A DNA stretch of 64,000 nt, taken from contig NZ_JAKFGB010000020.1 in assembly GCF_022267515.1 (NCBI RefSeq), positions 62,001 through 126,000 of the forward strand. Reading direction: 5' to 3'. Shown here piece after piece: positions 1 through 9,223 of this stretch. The translations under genes and the position numbers were made by a program. Under the pieces are notes generated by a model. It was not told where the DNA came from and made no database searches. It was given only the letters and a program-made list of their open reading frames with translations. The stretch comes from Rubinisphaera margarita (GTDB lineage Bacteria; Planctomycetota; Planctomycetia; Planctomycetales; Planctomycetaceae). The first letter of the stretch is position 1. Every line of letters starts with the position of its first letter.

Positions 1-5
1 CCGCT

Positions 6-34
6 CCTCTCGGAAAGAATCCCTGCCGGAGAGG
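6..34. other. Imperfect inverted repeat at the window edge
   Basis: CCTCTCGG (6-13) can pair with CCGGAGAGG (26-34), leaving one bulged base. No T-tract follows on either strand, so a terminator is not supported. It could be a leader structure ahead of prs or the tail of a gene outside the window. Confidence 0.25.
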
Positions 35-176
35 CTGAAAGCGGGGGATCCCTATATGATTTGTGAGCTGACTTGAAAAAAACAGGGTCCGGGAAAAGAA
101 TTGGGGTTCGCAGTCCGCCAGTCGGACTATCGCTTCTCTGACACGGGCCCGCTCTGCGGAAAGACATCGCAAACTA

Positions 177-1124
177 ATGTACGATCAACTCAGTCTGATG
201 AGCGGACGGGCAAATCCTGCTCTCGCACAGGAAATTGCCAGTTACCTCGGCGTCGAACTCGCAGCGGTGTCAATCGGCAACTTTCCGGACATGGAACTGT
301 CGGTCCGTCTGGAGCAGAACATTCGCGGCCGGGATGTCTTTATCCTGCAGCCAACCAGCCCGCCCGTCAATGATCATCTGATGGAACTGTTGATCCTGAT
401 CGACGCCTGCAAGCGGGCCAGTGCGGAACGGATCACCTGCGTCGTGCCATATTTCGGCTACGCTCGGCAGGATCGCAAAGATGCCGGCCGCGTGCCCATT
501 ACCGCCAAGCTGGTGGCGAACCTGATTACCAAAGCGGGAGCAGACCGCGTGCTCACCGTCGATCTGCATGCCGCTCAGATTCAGGGGTTCTTCGATGTTC
601 CCGTCGACCACCTGTATGCCGCCCCGGTGATTGACCAGTACTTTCAGTCGCTGGAACTCTCTCCGGATCAACTTGTGGTGATGAGTCCTGATGAAGGCAG
701 CATCAAGCGGGCCCTGAAGCATGTCGACCGCATTGGCGGCTCGCTGGTGATCGTCGACAAGCGGCGATCGAACGCGATGGAGACCCGTCAGGCGAATCTG
801 ATCGGTGGTCCCATCGAAGGCAAGACGGTCGTCATCTTCGACGATATGATCGCGACGGCCGGATCGATCTGCGGGGCCGCCCGAATTGCGATGCAGCACG
901 GAGCCCGTGACGTCTTTGTGAGCGCGACGCACGGCGTCCTGTGTGGCCCGGCTCCGCAGAAGCTGGCTGAAGCCCAGGTTCGGGAGATTGTCGTGACAAA
1001 CAGTATTGCCCTGAAGCCGGAACAGAAACTTCCGAACGTGAAGACGATTTCCATCGCTCCACTGCTGGGGGAAGCGATTCGCAGAATTCACCGCAACGAA
1101 TCTGTGAGCTACCTATTTTCCTGA
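177..1124 (+). CDS. prs: Ribose-phosphate pyrophosphokinase (PRPP synthetase)
   Basis: Cytoplasmic enzyme making 5-phosphoribosyl-1-diphosphate from ribose 5-phosphate and ATP, the entry point to purine, pyrimidine, His, Trp and NAD synthesis. The 315-residue length is normal for class I PRPP synthetases. Visible motifs are the flexible-loop region YFGYARQDRKDAGRVPI, the metal-binding VDLHAAQIQGFF, and the PRPP-binding loop VVIFDDMIATAGS near residue 220. That loop is a slight variant of the usual DDM-DTGGT. The ATG at 177 gives the canonical N-terminus; no strong Shine-Dalgarno (SD) is visible. It lies 78 bp upstream of the permease gene on the same strand. Confidence 0.96.
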   Translation: MYDQLSLMSGRANPALAQEIASYLGVELAAVSIGNFPDMELSVRLEQNIRGRDVFILQPTSPPVNDHLMELLILIDACKRASAERITCVVPYFGYARQDRKDAGRVPITAKLVANLITKAGADRVLTVDLHAAQIQGFFDVPVDHLYAAPVIDQYFQSLELSPDQLVVMSPDEGSIKRALKHVDRIGGSLVIVDKRRSNAMETRQANLIGGPIEGKTVVIFDDMIATAGSICGAARIAMQHGARDVFVSATHGVLCGPAPQKLAEAQVREIVVTNSIALKPEQKLPNVKTISIAPLLGEAIRRIHRNESVSYLFS

Positions 1125-1202
1125 TACGGACAGCACGCTGTTGACGAATGACCGCCGGCACAGAGGACCGGTTTCCGTATCAAGAGTTTCAGGACGAAAG
1201 AG

Positions 1203-2738
1203 ATGACTGTGGACGAAGGTTCCCCGAAGCCGGACTTGAGGAGTTCGCCATTCATTAACGCCATCATGATCGCTGCTGCGGTGGTCGTGGTGATTGGCGG
1301 AATTCACCTCGCCCGGGCGATCGTCATTCCGTTTTTGCTCGCCATTTTCATCGGCGTGATTATCTCGGCCATTCTCGAATGGCTTCGCCAGCGGGATATT
1401 AATACGGGAGCCGCCATCTTCCTGATGATGGTTTTCATGGCCGTCTCGTCGCTGGTGGTGATCTCCGTCGTGGCGACCTCGGCGAATGAACTGGTGAGCC
1501 GACTGCCGGAATTGAACTCGCAGATCAATAAGGCCGAAGAGAAGGTCGTCGACTGGCTGGAGGCCCGCGGCTTCAAGGTCCAGCAGCAGGACAATGACCG
1601 GCCGGCGAGTCAATCGCTGGAGATATCGGTTCCGGGGCTCGTTCCACTTCCTGAGATGTCGAGTGGAGCCGCGCCATCGCCGGAAGGAACCTCGCTGCTC
1701 CCTCCTCCAGATGGAACAAGTGCACCCTCAATCCCGACCGAATCGGGGCTGGTCGCCCCGGAAGCGACTTCGACGTTGCCGCAGGCAGAAATGCTGATCG
1801 ACCCGGATGAGGCGATCGAGAGTGCTGACGGCCCGGGTGACCGGTCTGATCCGACGAAAGAATCTTCGGATGGACTCGGAGATATGCTCAGACCTGGCCG
1901 ATTGGATCGCGATGATCCCAGTGTCAGCGAGCCAATTGTGGTAGAGTCGCAGCCGTCCGGTCCGCTGGGAATTCCCGGCTACATGTTCGGCGAGCAGCGG
2001 CACGTCATTGAATTTCATCCATCCTCGGGACGAAGCACGTCGACCCGTAACGAGGGAGTTCTCAATGTCCTCTCGCCGGTGCAGATCTTCCGTTCGTTTC
2101 TTGAGAGCGTGATGGGCATGCTCAACTACACGTTGATCGTGCTTTTGATGCTGCTGTTCCTGCTCTTTGAATGGTCCCGTTTCGGCAAGAAGCTCGAAGC
2201 ACTTCCCGGCGACTCTCAGCTTTCCATGGCTCAGGTGGCCGCGGTCCTGGCCGCGATCCGCAAATACATGCTCATCAAAACCATCGTGAGTGTGATGACG
2301 GGTTTGCTGATCGGCTTCGGGCTGATGCTGCTCGGCACCGATTACGCCGCATTGTGGGGAGTGATTGCGTTTCTGTTCAATTACATTCCCACAATCGGTT
2401 CGATCATCGCGGGGATCGTGCCGGTGCTCTATGTTCTGGTCGATCAGGATCCCTGGGCCGCCAGTTATGTCGCGGCTGTGTTCCTGTCGGTGAACTTTGT
2501 GATCGGCAACGTGCTTGAGCCGCGGATCATGGGAGAAGGACTCGGTCTTTCGACGTTCGTCGTCTTTCTCTCCCTGATCTTCTGGGGCTGGGTGCTTGGC
2601 CCGGCCGGGATGTTGCTGGCCGTTCCCCTGACCATGGTGGTGAAGATCGTGCTCGCCAGTGATGAACGCACACGATGGTTTGCTCTGCTGCTGGGGTCCG
2701 GCACCGATATCGATTCCGTGTCGCATATCACCCGTTAG
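1203..2738 (+). CDS. AI-2E family transporter-like membrane protein (PF01594 type) with a long disordered insert
   Basis: Polytopic inner-membrane protein of the AI-2E/YdiK/PerM superfamily. Members have been linked to autoinducer export or ion antiport, so the substrate here is unknown. Hydrophobic helices lie at about residues 17-60 and 75-95, with a C-terminal block from about 300 to 490. That block carries family-like stretches such as FNYIPTIGSIIAGIVP and NVLEPRIMGEGLGLS. Between them, roughly residues 130-280 form a Pro/Ser/Gly/Asp-rich, apparently disordered segment in the position of the usual extramembrane domain, making the protein (511 aa) longer than the usual ~350-400 aa. The start at 1203 is preceded by a purine-rich AGGACGAAAGAG. 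Confidence 0.85.
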   Translation: MTVDEGSPKPDLRSSPFINAIMIAAAVVVVIGGIHLARAIVIPFLLAIFIGVIISAILEWLRQRDINTGAAIFLMMVFMAVSSLVVISVVATSANELVSRLPELNSQINKAEEKVVDWLEARGFKVQQQDNDRPASQSLEISVPGLVPLPEMSSGAAPSPEGTSLLPPPDGTSAPSIPTESGLVAPEATSTLPQAEMLIDPDEAIESADGPGDRSDPTKESSDGLGDMLRPGRLDRDDPSVSEPIVVESQPSGPLGIPGYMFGEQRHVIEFHPSSGRSTSTRNEGVLNVLSPVQIFRSFLESVMGMLNYTLIVLLMLLFLLFEWSRFGKKLEALPGDSQLSMAQVAAVLAAIRKYMLIKTIVSVMTGLLIGFGLMLLGTDYAALWGVIAFLFNYIPTIGSIIAGIVPVLYVLVDQDPWAASYVAAVFLSVNFVIGNVLEPRIMGEGLGLSTFVVFLSLIFWGWVLGPAGMLLAVPLTMVVKIVLASDERTRWFALLLGSGTDIDSVSHITR

Positions 2739-2749
2739 CGGGGAACGTC

Positions 2750-2953
2750 TCAGGCGCGGTTCTCGGCTTTGAATTCACAAGCCTTGTGGCTGCCGTCGCA
2801 GAAAGGACTGTTCTTCGAGGCGCTGCAGCGGCAGAGTGCGATATTGGTTTTCCCCTGCAGATCGATGGCGTTCCCGGCTCCGTCGACGAGCTTGATGTCG
2901 CCATTAATCAGAATCGGGCCGTTATCGCGGAGAGTGACAGTCACTTCAGACAT
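2750..2953 (-). CDS. CDGSH-type iron-sulfur protein
   Basis: A 67-residue protein ending in the CDGSH [2Fe-2S] signature C-x-C-x9-C-D-G-S-H (CRCSASKNSPFCDGSH). Its three Cys and one His ligate the cluster. The family (mitoNEET-like) is linked to electron transfer, Fe-S transfer or redox sensing; the partner is unknown. The first ~35 residues form the short strand region usual for stand-alone bacterial members. It is convergent with the permease gene (11 bp between stops) and divergent from rsmE. Confidence 0.9.
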   Translation of the reverse strand: MSEVTVTLRDNGPILINGDIKLVDGAGNAIDLQGKTNIALCRCSASKNSPFCDGSHKACEFKAENRA

Positions 2954-3100
2954 CTTGGAGCCTTCGCTAGAGTGAGAGTTATCTGGCTGCCGACGGATCT
3001 TCCGTCAAGGTTCGACCGCAAGTATGGGCGATGTCGGGGGCGATGACAACTTCGCGGCCCGTGCCCGTCAGTCTTATGTCTTCAGGAAACAAGATCGGTC

Positions 3101-3829
3101 ATGTCGACCCGCTTTTACTGCCCGCCCCCCTGGCCGTCTGTCGTGGAAGTGACGGGGACGGAAGCGCATCATCTGCTGCATGTGATGCGGCTGAAACCGG
3201 GTGAGGAGGTGGAAGTCTTCGATGGCCTGGGCCACTCCAGTGTCGGCACCATCGAGGAGACGGATCGGAAGTCGGCTCGCGTGCGGCTGGTGTCCGGCAG
3301 CGAACGTGAAGATACGGTGCCGAACCGGCCCCTGCTCCTGGCCACGGCGATTCCAAAGGGAGATCGCTTTCGGTGGCTGGTCGAGAAATGTACGGAACTC
3401 GGTGTCGATGAAATTCTTCCGCTCGACACCACGCGATCGGTTGTTTCCCCGCGCGAGTCGAAGATCGACAAACATCGGCAGTATGTTCTGGAAGCCTGCA
3501 AGCAGTCGGGGCGCAACCGGTCGCTCGAACTTCACGAGATGCAAGATTTTGAGACCCTCTGCGGAACCGTGGTAGCCGGCCAGTTGTGCCTGATCGGCAC
3601 CGTCTCGGACCAGCCCGCAACCGTCCCCGAGCTTCATCAGTTGCTGACTGAGACGACCGGACCTGTACTGCTCGTCGTTGGCCCGGAAGGAGGATGGACC
3701 GATGAAGAACTCGAACTGGCGTGCCAGTCAGGGATGCGACCGTGCCATCTTCCCGGGCATGTCCTGCGAACCGAAACCGCCGGCGTGGCCCTTGCTGCGT
3801 GCCTGAAGATGCTTCTGCCCCCGCACTGA
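3101..3829 (+). CDS. rsmE: 16S rRNA (uracil-1498-N3)-methyltransferase RsmE
   Basis: SPOUT-class RNA methyltransferase, 242 aa, the usual RsmE length. The N-terminal PUA-like part includes HHLLHVMRLKPGEEVEVFDG. The C-terminal knot domain has the two family signatures LLVVGPEGGWTDEELE and LPGHVLRTETAGVAL, which form the SAM-binding trefoil knot. It methylates N3 of U1498 in the 30S decoding region. An AGGAAA lies upstream of the ATG at 3101. Confidence 0.95.
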   Translation: MSTRFYCPPPWPSVVEVTGTEAHHLLHVMRLKPGEEVEVFDGLGHSSVGTIEETDRKSARVRLVSGSEREDTVPNRPLLLATAIPKGDRFRWLVEKCTELGVDEILPLDTTRSVVSPRESKIDKHRQYVLEACKQSGRNRSLELHEMQDFETLCGTVVAGQLCLIGTVSDQPATVPELHQLLTETTGPVLLVVGPEGGWTDEELELACQSGMRPCHLPGHVLRTETAGVALAACLKMLLPPH

Positions 3830-3853
3830 TCGCGGTTCAACACCGAAGTCTCC

Positions 3854-4048
3854 GTCATCCTCAGCCAGTGACACAGACTTTCCTGTCTGTGGACGTCACT
3901 CTCCGTCGGTGGCTCGGGGTAGCTGTGATAGCTTTGCTCACGGCGGCGAAGCCGTGGGAGGCCGCCGTTTGGCGAGGGTGAGAATTCACCGCTGCTTCCT
4001 CTTTTTCCTTAGATGAAGTCGCTCACCAACAAGCCGGGGCCAACTCCA
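3854..4048. repeat. Dispersed intergenic repeat, copy 1 (partner at 50639-50885)
   Basis: Three blocks here recur in the same order and orientation upstream of groES. Block 1 (3854-3895) matches 50639-50680 with 5 differences in 42 nt. Block 2 (3942-3998) matches 50786-50842 with 11 differences in 57 nt and no gap. A weaker block 3 (about 4012-4048) matches about 50850-50885. The spacers between blocks differ in length. No ORF is conserved across the copies, so this is probably a decayed non-coding element. With the following terminator it accounts for the 3830-4183 gap. Confidence 0.7.
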
Positions 4049-4125
4049 TTCTCCGACGGCTTCGCCGCCCGAAAGAATCTTTCGGGGCCATCCTGTCGGC
4101 TGAGCACTCCTTCAGCAGGCGCATG

Positions 4126-4158
4126 AAAAAACGCAGTGAACCACGGTGGTTCACTGCG
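4126..4158 (-). terminator. Rho-independent terminator of the cytochrome gene
   Basis: CGCAGTGAACCAC (4132-4144) pairs perfectly with GTGGTTCACTGCG (4146-4158). On the minus strand the stem is followed by a run of six T (A-run at 4126-4131). It starts 26 bp past the stop codon of the cytochrome gene. Confidence 0.85.
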
Positions 4159-4183
4159 CTTCTGTTTTTGCAGCCGGTGGAAA

Positions 4184-4525
4184 TTACTTCGTGGCCGGCA
4201 GCTTGTTCTCCTTCAGCAGGTCGCCGAAAGTCTTGCCCGAGACAGCGCTCGGCTTGGCTTCGACGTCCTTCAGGGCCTTCTTGATCTGATCAACGTCTTT
4301 GGAGTTCTTGGCATTCAGAACCATGCCGTAGGCCATGCCGTAGTGGTTCTTATCCTTCTTGCTCTTGCCTTCGTGGCAGACGTTGCACTTCTGCTCGTCG
4401 AGGCCAGCGACATCCGGATACATATCTTTGAACTCAGCGTAGTACTTAGGACGTGCTTCTGCAGTTGAGAGGGCGAACGTTGCACACAGTGCGACACAGC
4501 CCAGGCTCAGAATCGCTTTCTTCAT
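4184..4525 (-). CDS. Small exported monoheme c-type cytochrome-like protein
   Basis: 113-residue protein with an N-terminal signal peptide (MKKAILSLGCVALCATFALS, cleavage probably near AEA-RP). A single heme-attachment motif, CNVCH, sits at about residue 53. No known larger family is recognisable; the rest is Lys-rich and helical. Expected to be periplasmic and to carry one covalent heme as a small electron carrier; whether an axial Met is present is uncertain. The start at 4525 is chosen over longer in-frame options because it begins a clean signal peptide and has GGGAG 8-10 bases upstream. It has its own promoter and terminator and is separate from glnE upstream. Confidence 0.8.
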   Translation of the reverse strand: MKKAILSLGCVALCATFALSTAEARPKYYAEFKDMYPDVAGLDEQKCNVCHEGKSKKDKNHYGMAYGMVLNAKNSKDVDQIKKALKDVEAKPSAVSGKTFGDLLKENKLPATK

Positions 4526-4627
4526 TTGGTCATCTCCCAGTTTTACATTCCAGACGTACGACGCTTCCGTGACGCGATGGTGCGTCCTCCACGATGCCAG
4601 TTTCGAGAAACGTCGTATTTCTCCCAC

Positions 4628-4656
4628 ATTAAAAAGCACTGATACGGGCAAGTCAA
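4628..4656 (-). promoter_or_regulatory. Sigma-70-like promoter of the cytochrome gene
   Basis: On the minus strand TTGACT (4651-4656) is followed after exactly 17 bp by TTTAAT (4628-4633), a good -35/-10 pair. Between it and the ATG at 4525 lies an inverted repeat GTTTC-GA-GAAAC (4600-4611), a possible operator or leader hairpin. Confidence 0.6.
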
Positions 4657-4779
4657 CCGAGGCCTGAAATGGCAATCGACAAATTGTGAACAATTTACAA
4701 TCATTCGTATCACGCTTCGCATCGGACTGAGACGGGCGAATTCCATGCCAGATCGCGATAGGATGCAGAAGCCGCGTGG

Positions 4780-7700
4780 TCATTCTTTCCCGTTCTGGTC
4801 GAGCAGGGAAGTCATTTCCAGGACTGTGCTCATCACAAGTTGCAATTCGCTCTGCAGATCGTCGCTGCGACCGGCATAACCCATTCGTCTTGCCAGATAA
4901 TCAAATTCATCGGTTCCCGGGCTCGGAACCGTGAGCTCTCCTGCGTTTCCGCGGACCATTCTGAGCGCATCGATCAGATTTCGTAAAAAGCGGTAGCAAT
5001 CCCGCAGCTGGATTCGCTGTTCGGACGTCAGCACTCCGACCGCTTCCAGCTGCCGCAATGCTTCGCGAGTATTTGTCGTCCGCAGGCTCGGATGCTGGAA
5101 ACCGTGGCTGATCTGCAGTCCCTGCACCAGATATTCGCAGTCGACGAGTCCGCCGGGACTCAGTTTGGCGTTGATCGTTCCCGGCTGAACCAGTTGTCGG
5201 ACCTGCTTTTCCCGCATGCCACGCATCGCGGTGACATCGAATGGCTGTCCGGTATAGACGAGCCGGTCGCGAAGAGCGACGACCGTTTCGGCGAACGTGT
5301 CGAAGCCAGCAATGGGCCTCAGCTTTACCAGCGACTGTCGTTCATAGGGCCAGGCCGGGCCTTCCGGGCCGAAGTAGTTCTCGAAGGCTTCCAGGGAAAC
5401 AGCCAGGCTGCCTGCGTTTCCGTAAGGACGGAGCCGGAGATCGATCTCGAAGATACCGTCGCTTTTGGCCCGGATCATCGAACGGAAGTCCTTCACGAGC
5501 CGCGAGTAGAACTCCACGGCCGTGATCGAGCTGACGCCGTTCGTCACGCCCTTGTCTTCGAAGATAAACATCAGCTCGATGTCGGAAGCAAATCCCAATT
5601 CACGTCCGCCCCCTTTTCCCAGAGCCGCCGCACAATAACGGCAGGGGCTCCCATCTGGCAGCATCGGTTTGCCATGCTCGCGCGTCAGGTTGTTGTAGAC
5701 GATCTCGACCGCCAGTCGGGTTACGACCTCCGCAATATCCGTCAGTTCGATCGAGAACTCGCCGAAGGTCGTGTTGTATTCCAGAATGTGCCGCATGTCG
5801 CTGCGGACCAGTTCGCGGTCCTTGAACGCATTGAGGACTTCGATTTGCTGATTGAGATCGTCAACGCCTTTGAGCTGTTTCCGCAGTTCCGCCTCGAGTT
5901 CGGCCTGGCTTTTGGAGATCTTGAGGCTGTCGATGTCGGTAACAACCGGGAAGAGGTTCGCGTACTGCAGTCGAAGAAAGTCTTCCCAGAGAAAATCGCT
6001 GACCCCCAGGACTTTGACCAGCGCGTCGAGAACGGAAGGGCGTTCCAGGGAAGATAGCTGATCGGCCCAGTCGGGCTGGTCGAACAGCTTTTCCAGCAGG
6101 TCACGGAAGTGGAGGAGAGCCGATTCCGGATTCGATGCGGTCGGCAAAATATGGGCGATGTGCTTGATCAGCACGATCACCGTCCGCAGCAGTTGCAGTT
6201 TGCCTTCGTCTTCAATTTTCTCACCGTCGAGCGACTGGACATACAGTCGGTCGCGGACACGTCCTTCCGCCGAGTCGACAATGACCCGGGTCAGCTGCAC
6301 GCCGGACAGCGCCAGCCCGGTCGTCAGCCCATACAGAAAGCCTGGAACGTCTTCTCCAGAGATGTCGATCGCGGTCGACTTCTCATCGACGTCGTTGCGG
6401 ATCTGCAATTCAACGGGCAACAGAGAGCGGCTCGGATTCGGCTTGTTTTCAAGAGCTTTCCCAACGCGGCGTGCCAGTGTGCCCTGTACATCGCGGATCT
6501 GACCGCGGTGCAGCATGTGACTGATCTCACGACATTCCGTCACGTACTTGTGCCAGACTTCTTCCCCGGTTTCCGGGTCGTTGGCTTCGACTTCGAGCAC
6601 GGTCACGAATCGGCTGTGAGCATCGCGGTATTTCTCGCCGGAACTCTCCCGGGAGTATTCCGTCGGAAACAGTCCGGTGAAGACGTGGCCACGAACGATG
6701 TCAAATCCGTTGGCGAACAGCAATCCGCAGGTGACCGAGAACTGTCCGACCAAGTCCTTCCCCACGACGATCAGTCGCCAGCTTTTCTCCGACAGCCGAT
6801 GCGTCGCGACCTGAATGAATTCGCCATTCGGCAACTTGTCGATCAGAGCGGCGTGCAGCTGGATTTCCGTTTCCGAGAAGGTCGAGGCGTAGTCCGGCTG
6901 GGCTTCCGCGACCAGTTCGAGCAGCGGGCGAGCCAATGCGACTTCGGTTTCGACATCGGCGTAGGGTTTCTCGAGGTACTTCTCGTAAATCCGGCGGATC
7001 GATGCCGAATGCCGTTCGTAATAAGAAGTGAAGGTATTCGGATCCGGGAAGTCGAGCTTGCGGGCCAGATAGGCCAGTTCGCGTGGCTCGCTCGGGATGT
7101 GGTGAATCTGTTTGTAGTGCGTCAGCTGCAACGCGTGTTCGATGGTGCGGAGAAAGACGTATCCATCGGACAGGTGTCGAAATTCGTCGACTTTGATCAG
7201 CTTGTGCTCGACCAGTCGAACCAGCCCGTCGAGGGTGTTGATACTGCGAACGGTCGGGTCTTCGCGGCCGGCAATCAACTGCAGATACTGCACGCAGAAC
7301 TCGATATCGCGGATGGACCCCTTGCCGCCTTTGACTTCCCCGTAGCGGCGGCCCTGCTTCTGGAGCTCACGCTCAATGTTCTGCTTCATTTCCAGAACAT
7401 TCTTGCGAATGTCTTCCGGATCGCTGTCAAAGACGATCGGCTCGATCCTCTTCAGGAATCGTTCGCCGGCTTCGAGATTCCCAGCGACCGGACGAGCTTT
7501 CAGCAGAGCCTGTTTTTCCCACAGCATCCCGTTCTTTTTCAGATAGACCTCATAGGCATCTTCAGAACAAACAAGCGCCCCGGATCGCCCCCAGGGACGA
7601 AGCCGCATGTCGACGCGGTAAAGAAACCCGTCGGCGGTCGCCTTGGTGATCGCTTCGATCAACGTCTGTCCCAGTGGCCAGTAACGGGCGGCATCGTCCA

Positions 7701-8439
7701 GTGCGACGAACACCAGATCGATATCGGAACTGTAGTTGATTTCCTCCCCGCCAAGTTTGCCGAACGCCAGAACGACGAAGTCATCTGTCGGCAGGTCTTC
7801 TTTCTCGGCGGCAAACTTCAGGCAGATCTGCACGAGTGCGTCGGCAAGCAGCGACAACTGCAGCGTAATGCTCTTGAAATCCATCAGCCCAAAGGAGTCG
7901 CAGGCCCCGATGCGAAGCAATTCCCAATGCTGATAGTGACGCAGGGCGGCAATGCGCCCGTAGAAATCGGTTTCATTGCGGGCGTAGTTTTTCGCTTCTT
8001 CGTAGAAGTCGGATCGGCTCTTGAAATCGGCCAGTCGTTTATGGTTCGTCAGATCTTCCAGATAGCTCGGATTGCGCAGCAGAATCTCGGTGAGAAACTG
8101 GCTGCCGACGAACAGTCGCATCAGGATTTCAACGGCTCGCGGATTGGCCGCCAGAAAGTTGAGCAGCTCGGCTCGGTCGCCGTACCGCTGCAGATACCGT
8201 TCGAAGTTCAGCAGAGACTGATCCGGATTGGCGGACTCCGAGAGCGAATAGAGAAAGTTGTTGAAGCACGATTCGAGGGTGCGCTTCTGCTCGTCATTCT
8301 CGCAGATCTTGAGCATTCGCGCGCAGGCGGTCGGGATCTCGGTGAAGCCGATCTCCTTGAGAATTACTTCCCGCTGCTTCGTCGGATCTTTTCCGAACAG
8401 GAGCAGTTCGGCCGGATTGCCTTCCCAGGATTCGTTCAC
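4780..8439 (-). CDS. glnE: Bifunctional glutamine synthetase adenylyltransferase/deadenylylase with ACT-like central insertion
   Basis: Regulates glutamine synthetase by attaching and removing AMP on a tyrosine in response to PII and glutamine. At 1219 aa it is well above the ~950 aa of E. coli GlnE. The N-terminal deadenylylase nucleotidyltransferase motif FGKLGGEEINYSSDIDLVF is at residues 226-244. The C-terminal adenylylase motif GKGGGRELGFASDIELMF is at 941-958, with Glu in place of the second Asp and a GKGGG variant of GKLGG. The extra length lies at about 520-770. Two stretches there (about 552-620 and 688-740) resemble ACT domains as in GlnD, e.g. SGEDVPGFLYGLTTGLALSGV. The start is GTG at 8439. 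Confidence 0.93.
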   Translation of the reverse strand: MNESWEGNPAELLLFGKDPTKQREVILKEIGFTEIPTACARMLKICENDEQKRTLESCFNNFLYSLSESANPDQSLLNFERYLQRYGDRAELLNFLAANPRAVEILMRLFVGSQFLTEILLRNPSYLEDLTNHKRLADFKSRSDFYEEAKNYARNETDFYGRIAALRHYQHWELLRIGACDSFGLMDFKSITLQLSLLADALVQICLKFAAEKEDLPTDDFVVLAFGKLGGEEINYSSDIDLVFVALDDAARYWPLGQTLIEAITKATADGFLYRVDMRLRPWGRSGALVCSEDAYEVYLKKNGMLWEKQALLKARPVAGNLEAGERFLKRIEPIVFDSDPEDIRKNVLEMKQNIERELQKQGRRYGEVKGGKGSIRDIEFCVQYLQLIAGREDPTVRSINTLDGLVRLVEHKLIKVDEFRHLSDGYVFLRTIEHALQLTHYKQIHHIPSEPRELAYLARKLDFPDPNTFTSYYERHSASIRRIYEKYLEKPYADVETEVALARPLLELVAEAQPDYASTFSETEIQLHAALIDKLPNGEFIQVATHRLSEKSWRLIVVGKDLVGQFSVTCGLLFANGFDIVRGHVFTGLFPTEYSRESSGEKYRDAHSRFVTVLEVEANDPETGEEVWHKYVTECREISHMLHRGQIRDVQGTLARRVGKALENKPNPSRSLLPVELQIRNDVDEKSTAIDISGEDVPGFLYGLTTGLALSGVQLTRVIVDSAEGRVRDRLYVQSLDGEKIEDEGKLQLLRTVIVLIKHIAHILPTASNPESALLHFRDLLEKLFDQPDWADQLSSLERPSVLDALVKVLGVSDFLWEDFLRLQYANLFPVVTDIDSLKISKSQAELEAELRKQLKGVDDLNQQIEVLNAFKDRELVRSDMRHILEYNTTFGEFSIELTDIAEVVTRLAVEIVYNNLTREHGKPMLPDGSPCRYCAAALGKGGGRELGFASDIELMFIFEDKGVTNGVSSITAVEFYSRLVKDFRSMIRAKSDGIFEIDLRLRPYGNAGSLAVSLEAFENYFGPEGPAWPYERQSLVKLRPIAGFDTFAETVVALRDRLVYTGQPFDVTAMRGMREKQVRQLVQPGTINAKLSPGGLVDCEYLVQGLQISHGFQHPSLRTTNTREALRQLEAVGVLTSEQRIQLRDCYRFLRNLIDALRMVRGNAGELTVPSPGTDEFDYLARRMGYAGRSDDLQSELQLVMSTVLEMTSLLDQNGKE

Positions 8440-9223
8440 AACTACGCTTTCGTCTGGATGATTTTTTTCGATCGATGAATCAGCTCGGTCTCAGTGCCGC
8501 GACCGGTCCAGTCCCGGAGTTCTTCGCTGGGGACATTCGATCGAATTGCTTCCCGGGCTCGGGCGCAAGGACTGTCAATCTTACAAGCGATTGTAGCAAT
8601 TGCAGAAATCAGCGGCAGTGAGGTCAGCGATTCAGCGACCTGACCACCTGCGTGAACGAGTTCGCGGCAGTTTTGGGCCTTCCAGCTGGTGCGGACGGTT
8701 CCTCCGCGCGGATATGCAGGGGCTTCCCAGGTCTCCGCTGTTTCCAGGGTTTTCTAACCGGATCATTAACGCCTCCGAGTTTCTGCAAACCGGTCTGCGA
8801 CGGGGCCAATTCTCAGCGACCGGCAATCGGGGTGCTAGATTTGAGTGTGTCCATCACTCCGTTCGGTGTCACCCACGACCTGAGCCGCCTGCGATGCAGG
8901 ACGAATGCCGAACGGCGGGACGCACTCTTCGACAATGACGTTTGAAACGAATGTTCCGCCAATGCGATGTCGAGTCGGAGAGTCGAGCTTTGTCTCCGCA
9001 GTTCACGATTCCGAATCCGCTCTCCTGAAAAACATGTTCTAGGTTTGGAGAGAGTGGAAAGCCACCTGAGCGTGGCGACGACCCGACTCGGGTCGCGAGC
9101 GAATCTGAATTGCGTGCAGAGAGCTCACACAGGATTGGAGGGAACGTGCTCGGGCGTTCCCCCGGAAGGCCGAAATCGTCGGCTCTTCTGAAGTTTGACT
9201 GGGCGTTGAAAGAACGGATCAAA
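8440..9223. other. Long intergenic region, no convincing gene
   Basis: 784 bp between the divergent glnE and the 227-aa hypothetical gene. Short ORFs on both strands lack ribosome-binding sites and recognisable composition. The clearest structure is CGACCCGA-C-TCGGGTCG (9079-9095), an inverted repeat 130-145 bp upstream of the + strand gene. It should hold promoters for both flanking genes, but no strong -35/-10 pair stands out. Confidence 0.5.

Noticed and set aside
6109..8478. A 789-aa open frame on the plus strand opposite glnE
   Set aside because: It is the mirror of a highly conserved coding gene, with no ribosome-binding site or recognisable motif. glnE is clearly coding on the minus strand.
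8440..9223. Short ORFs in the glnE upstream gap considered as small proteins
   Set aside because: No credible start with a ribosome-binding site, and the reading frames overlap each other on both strands.
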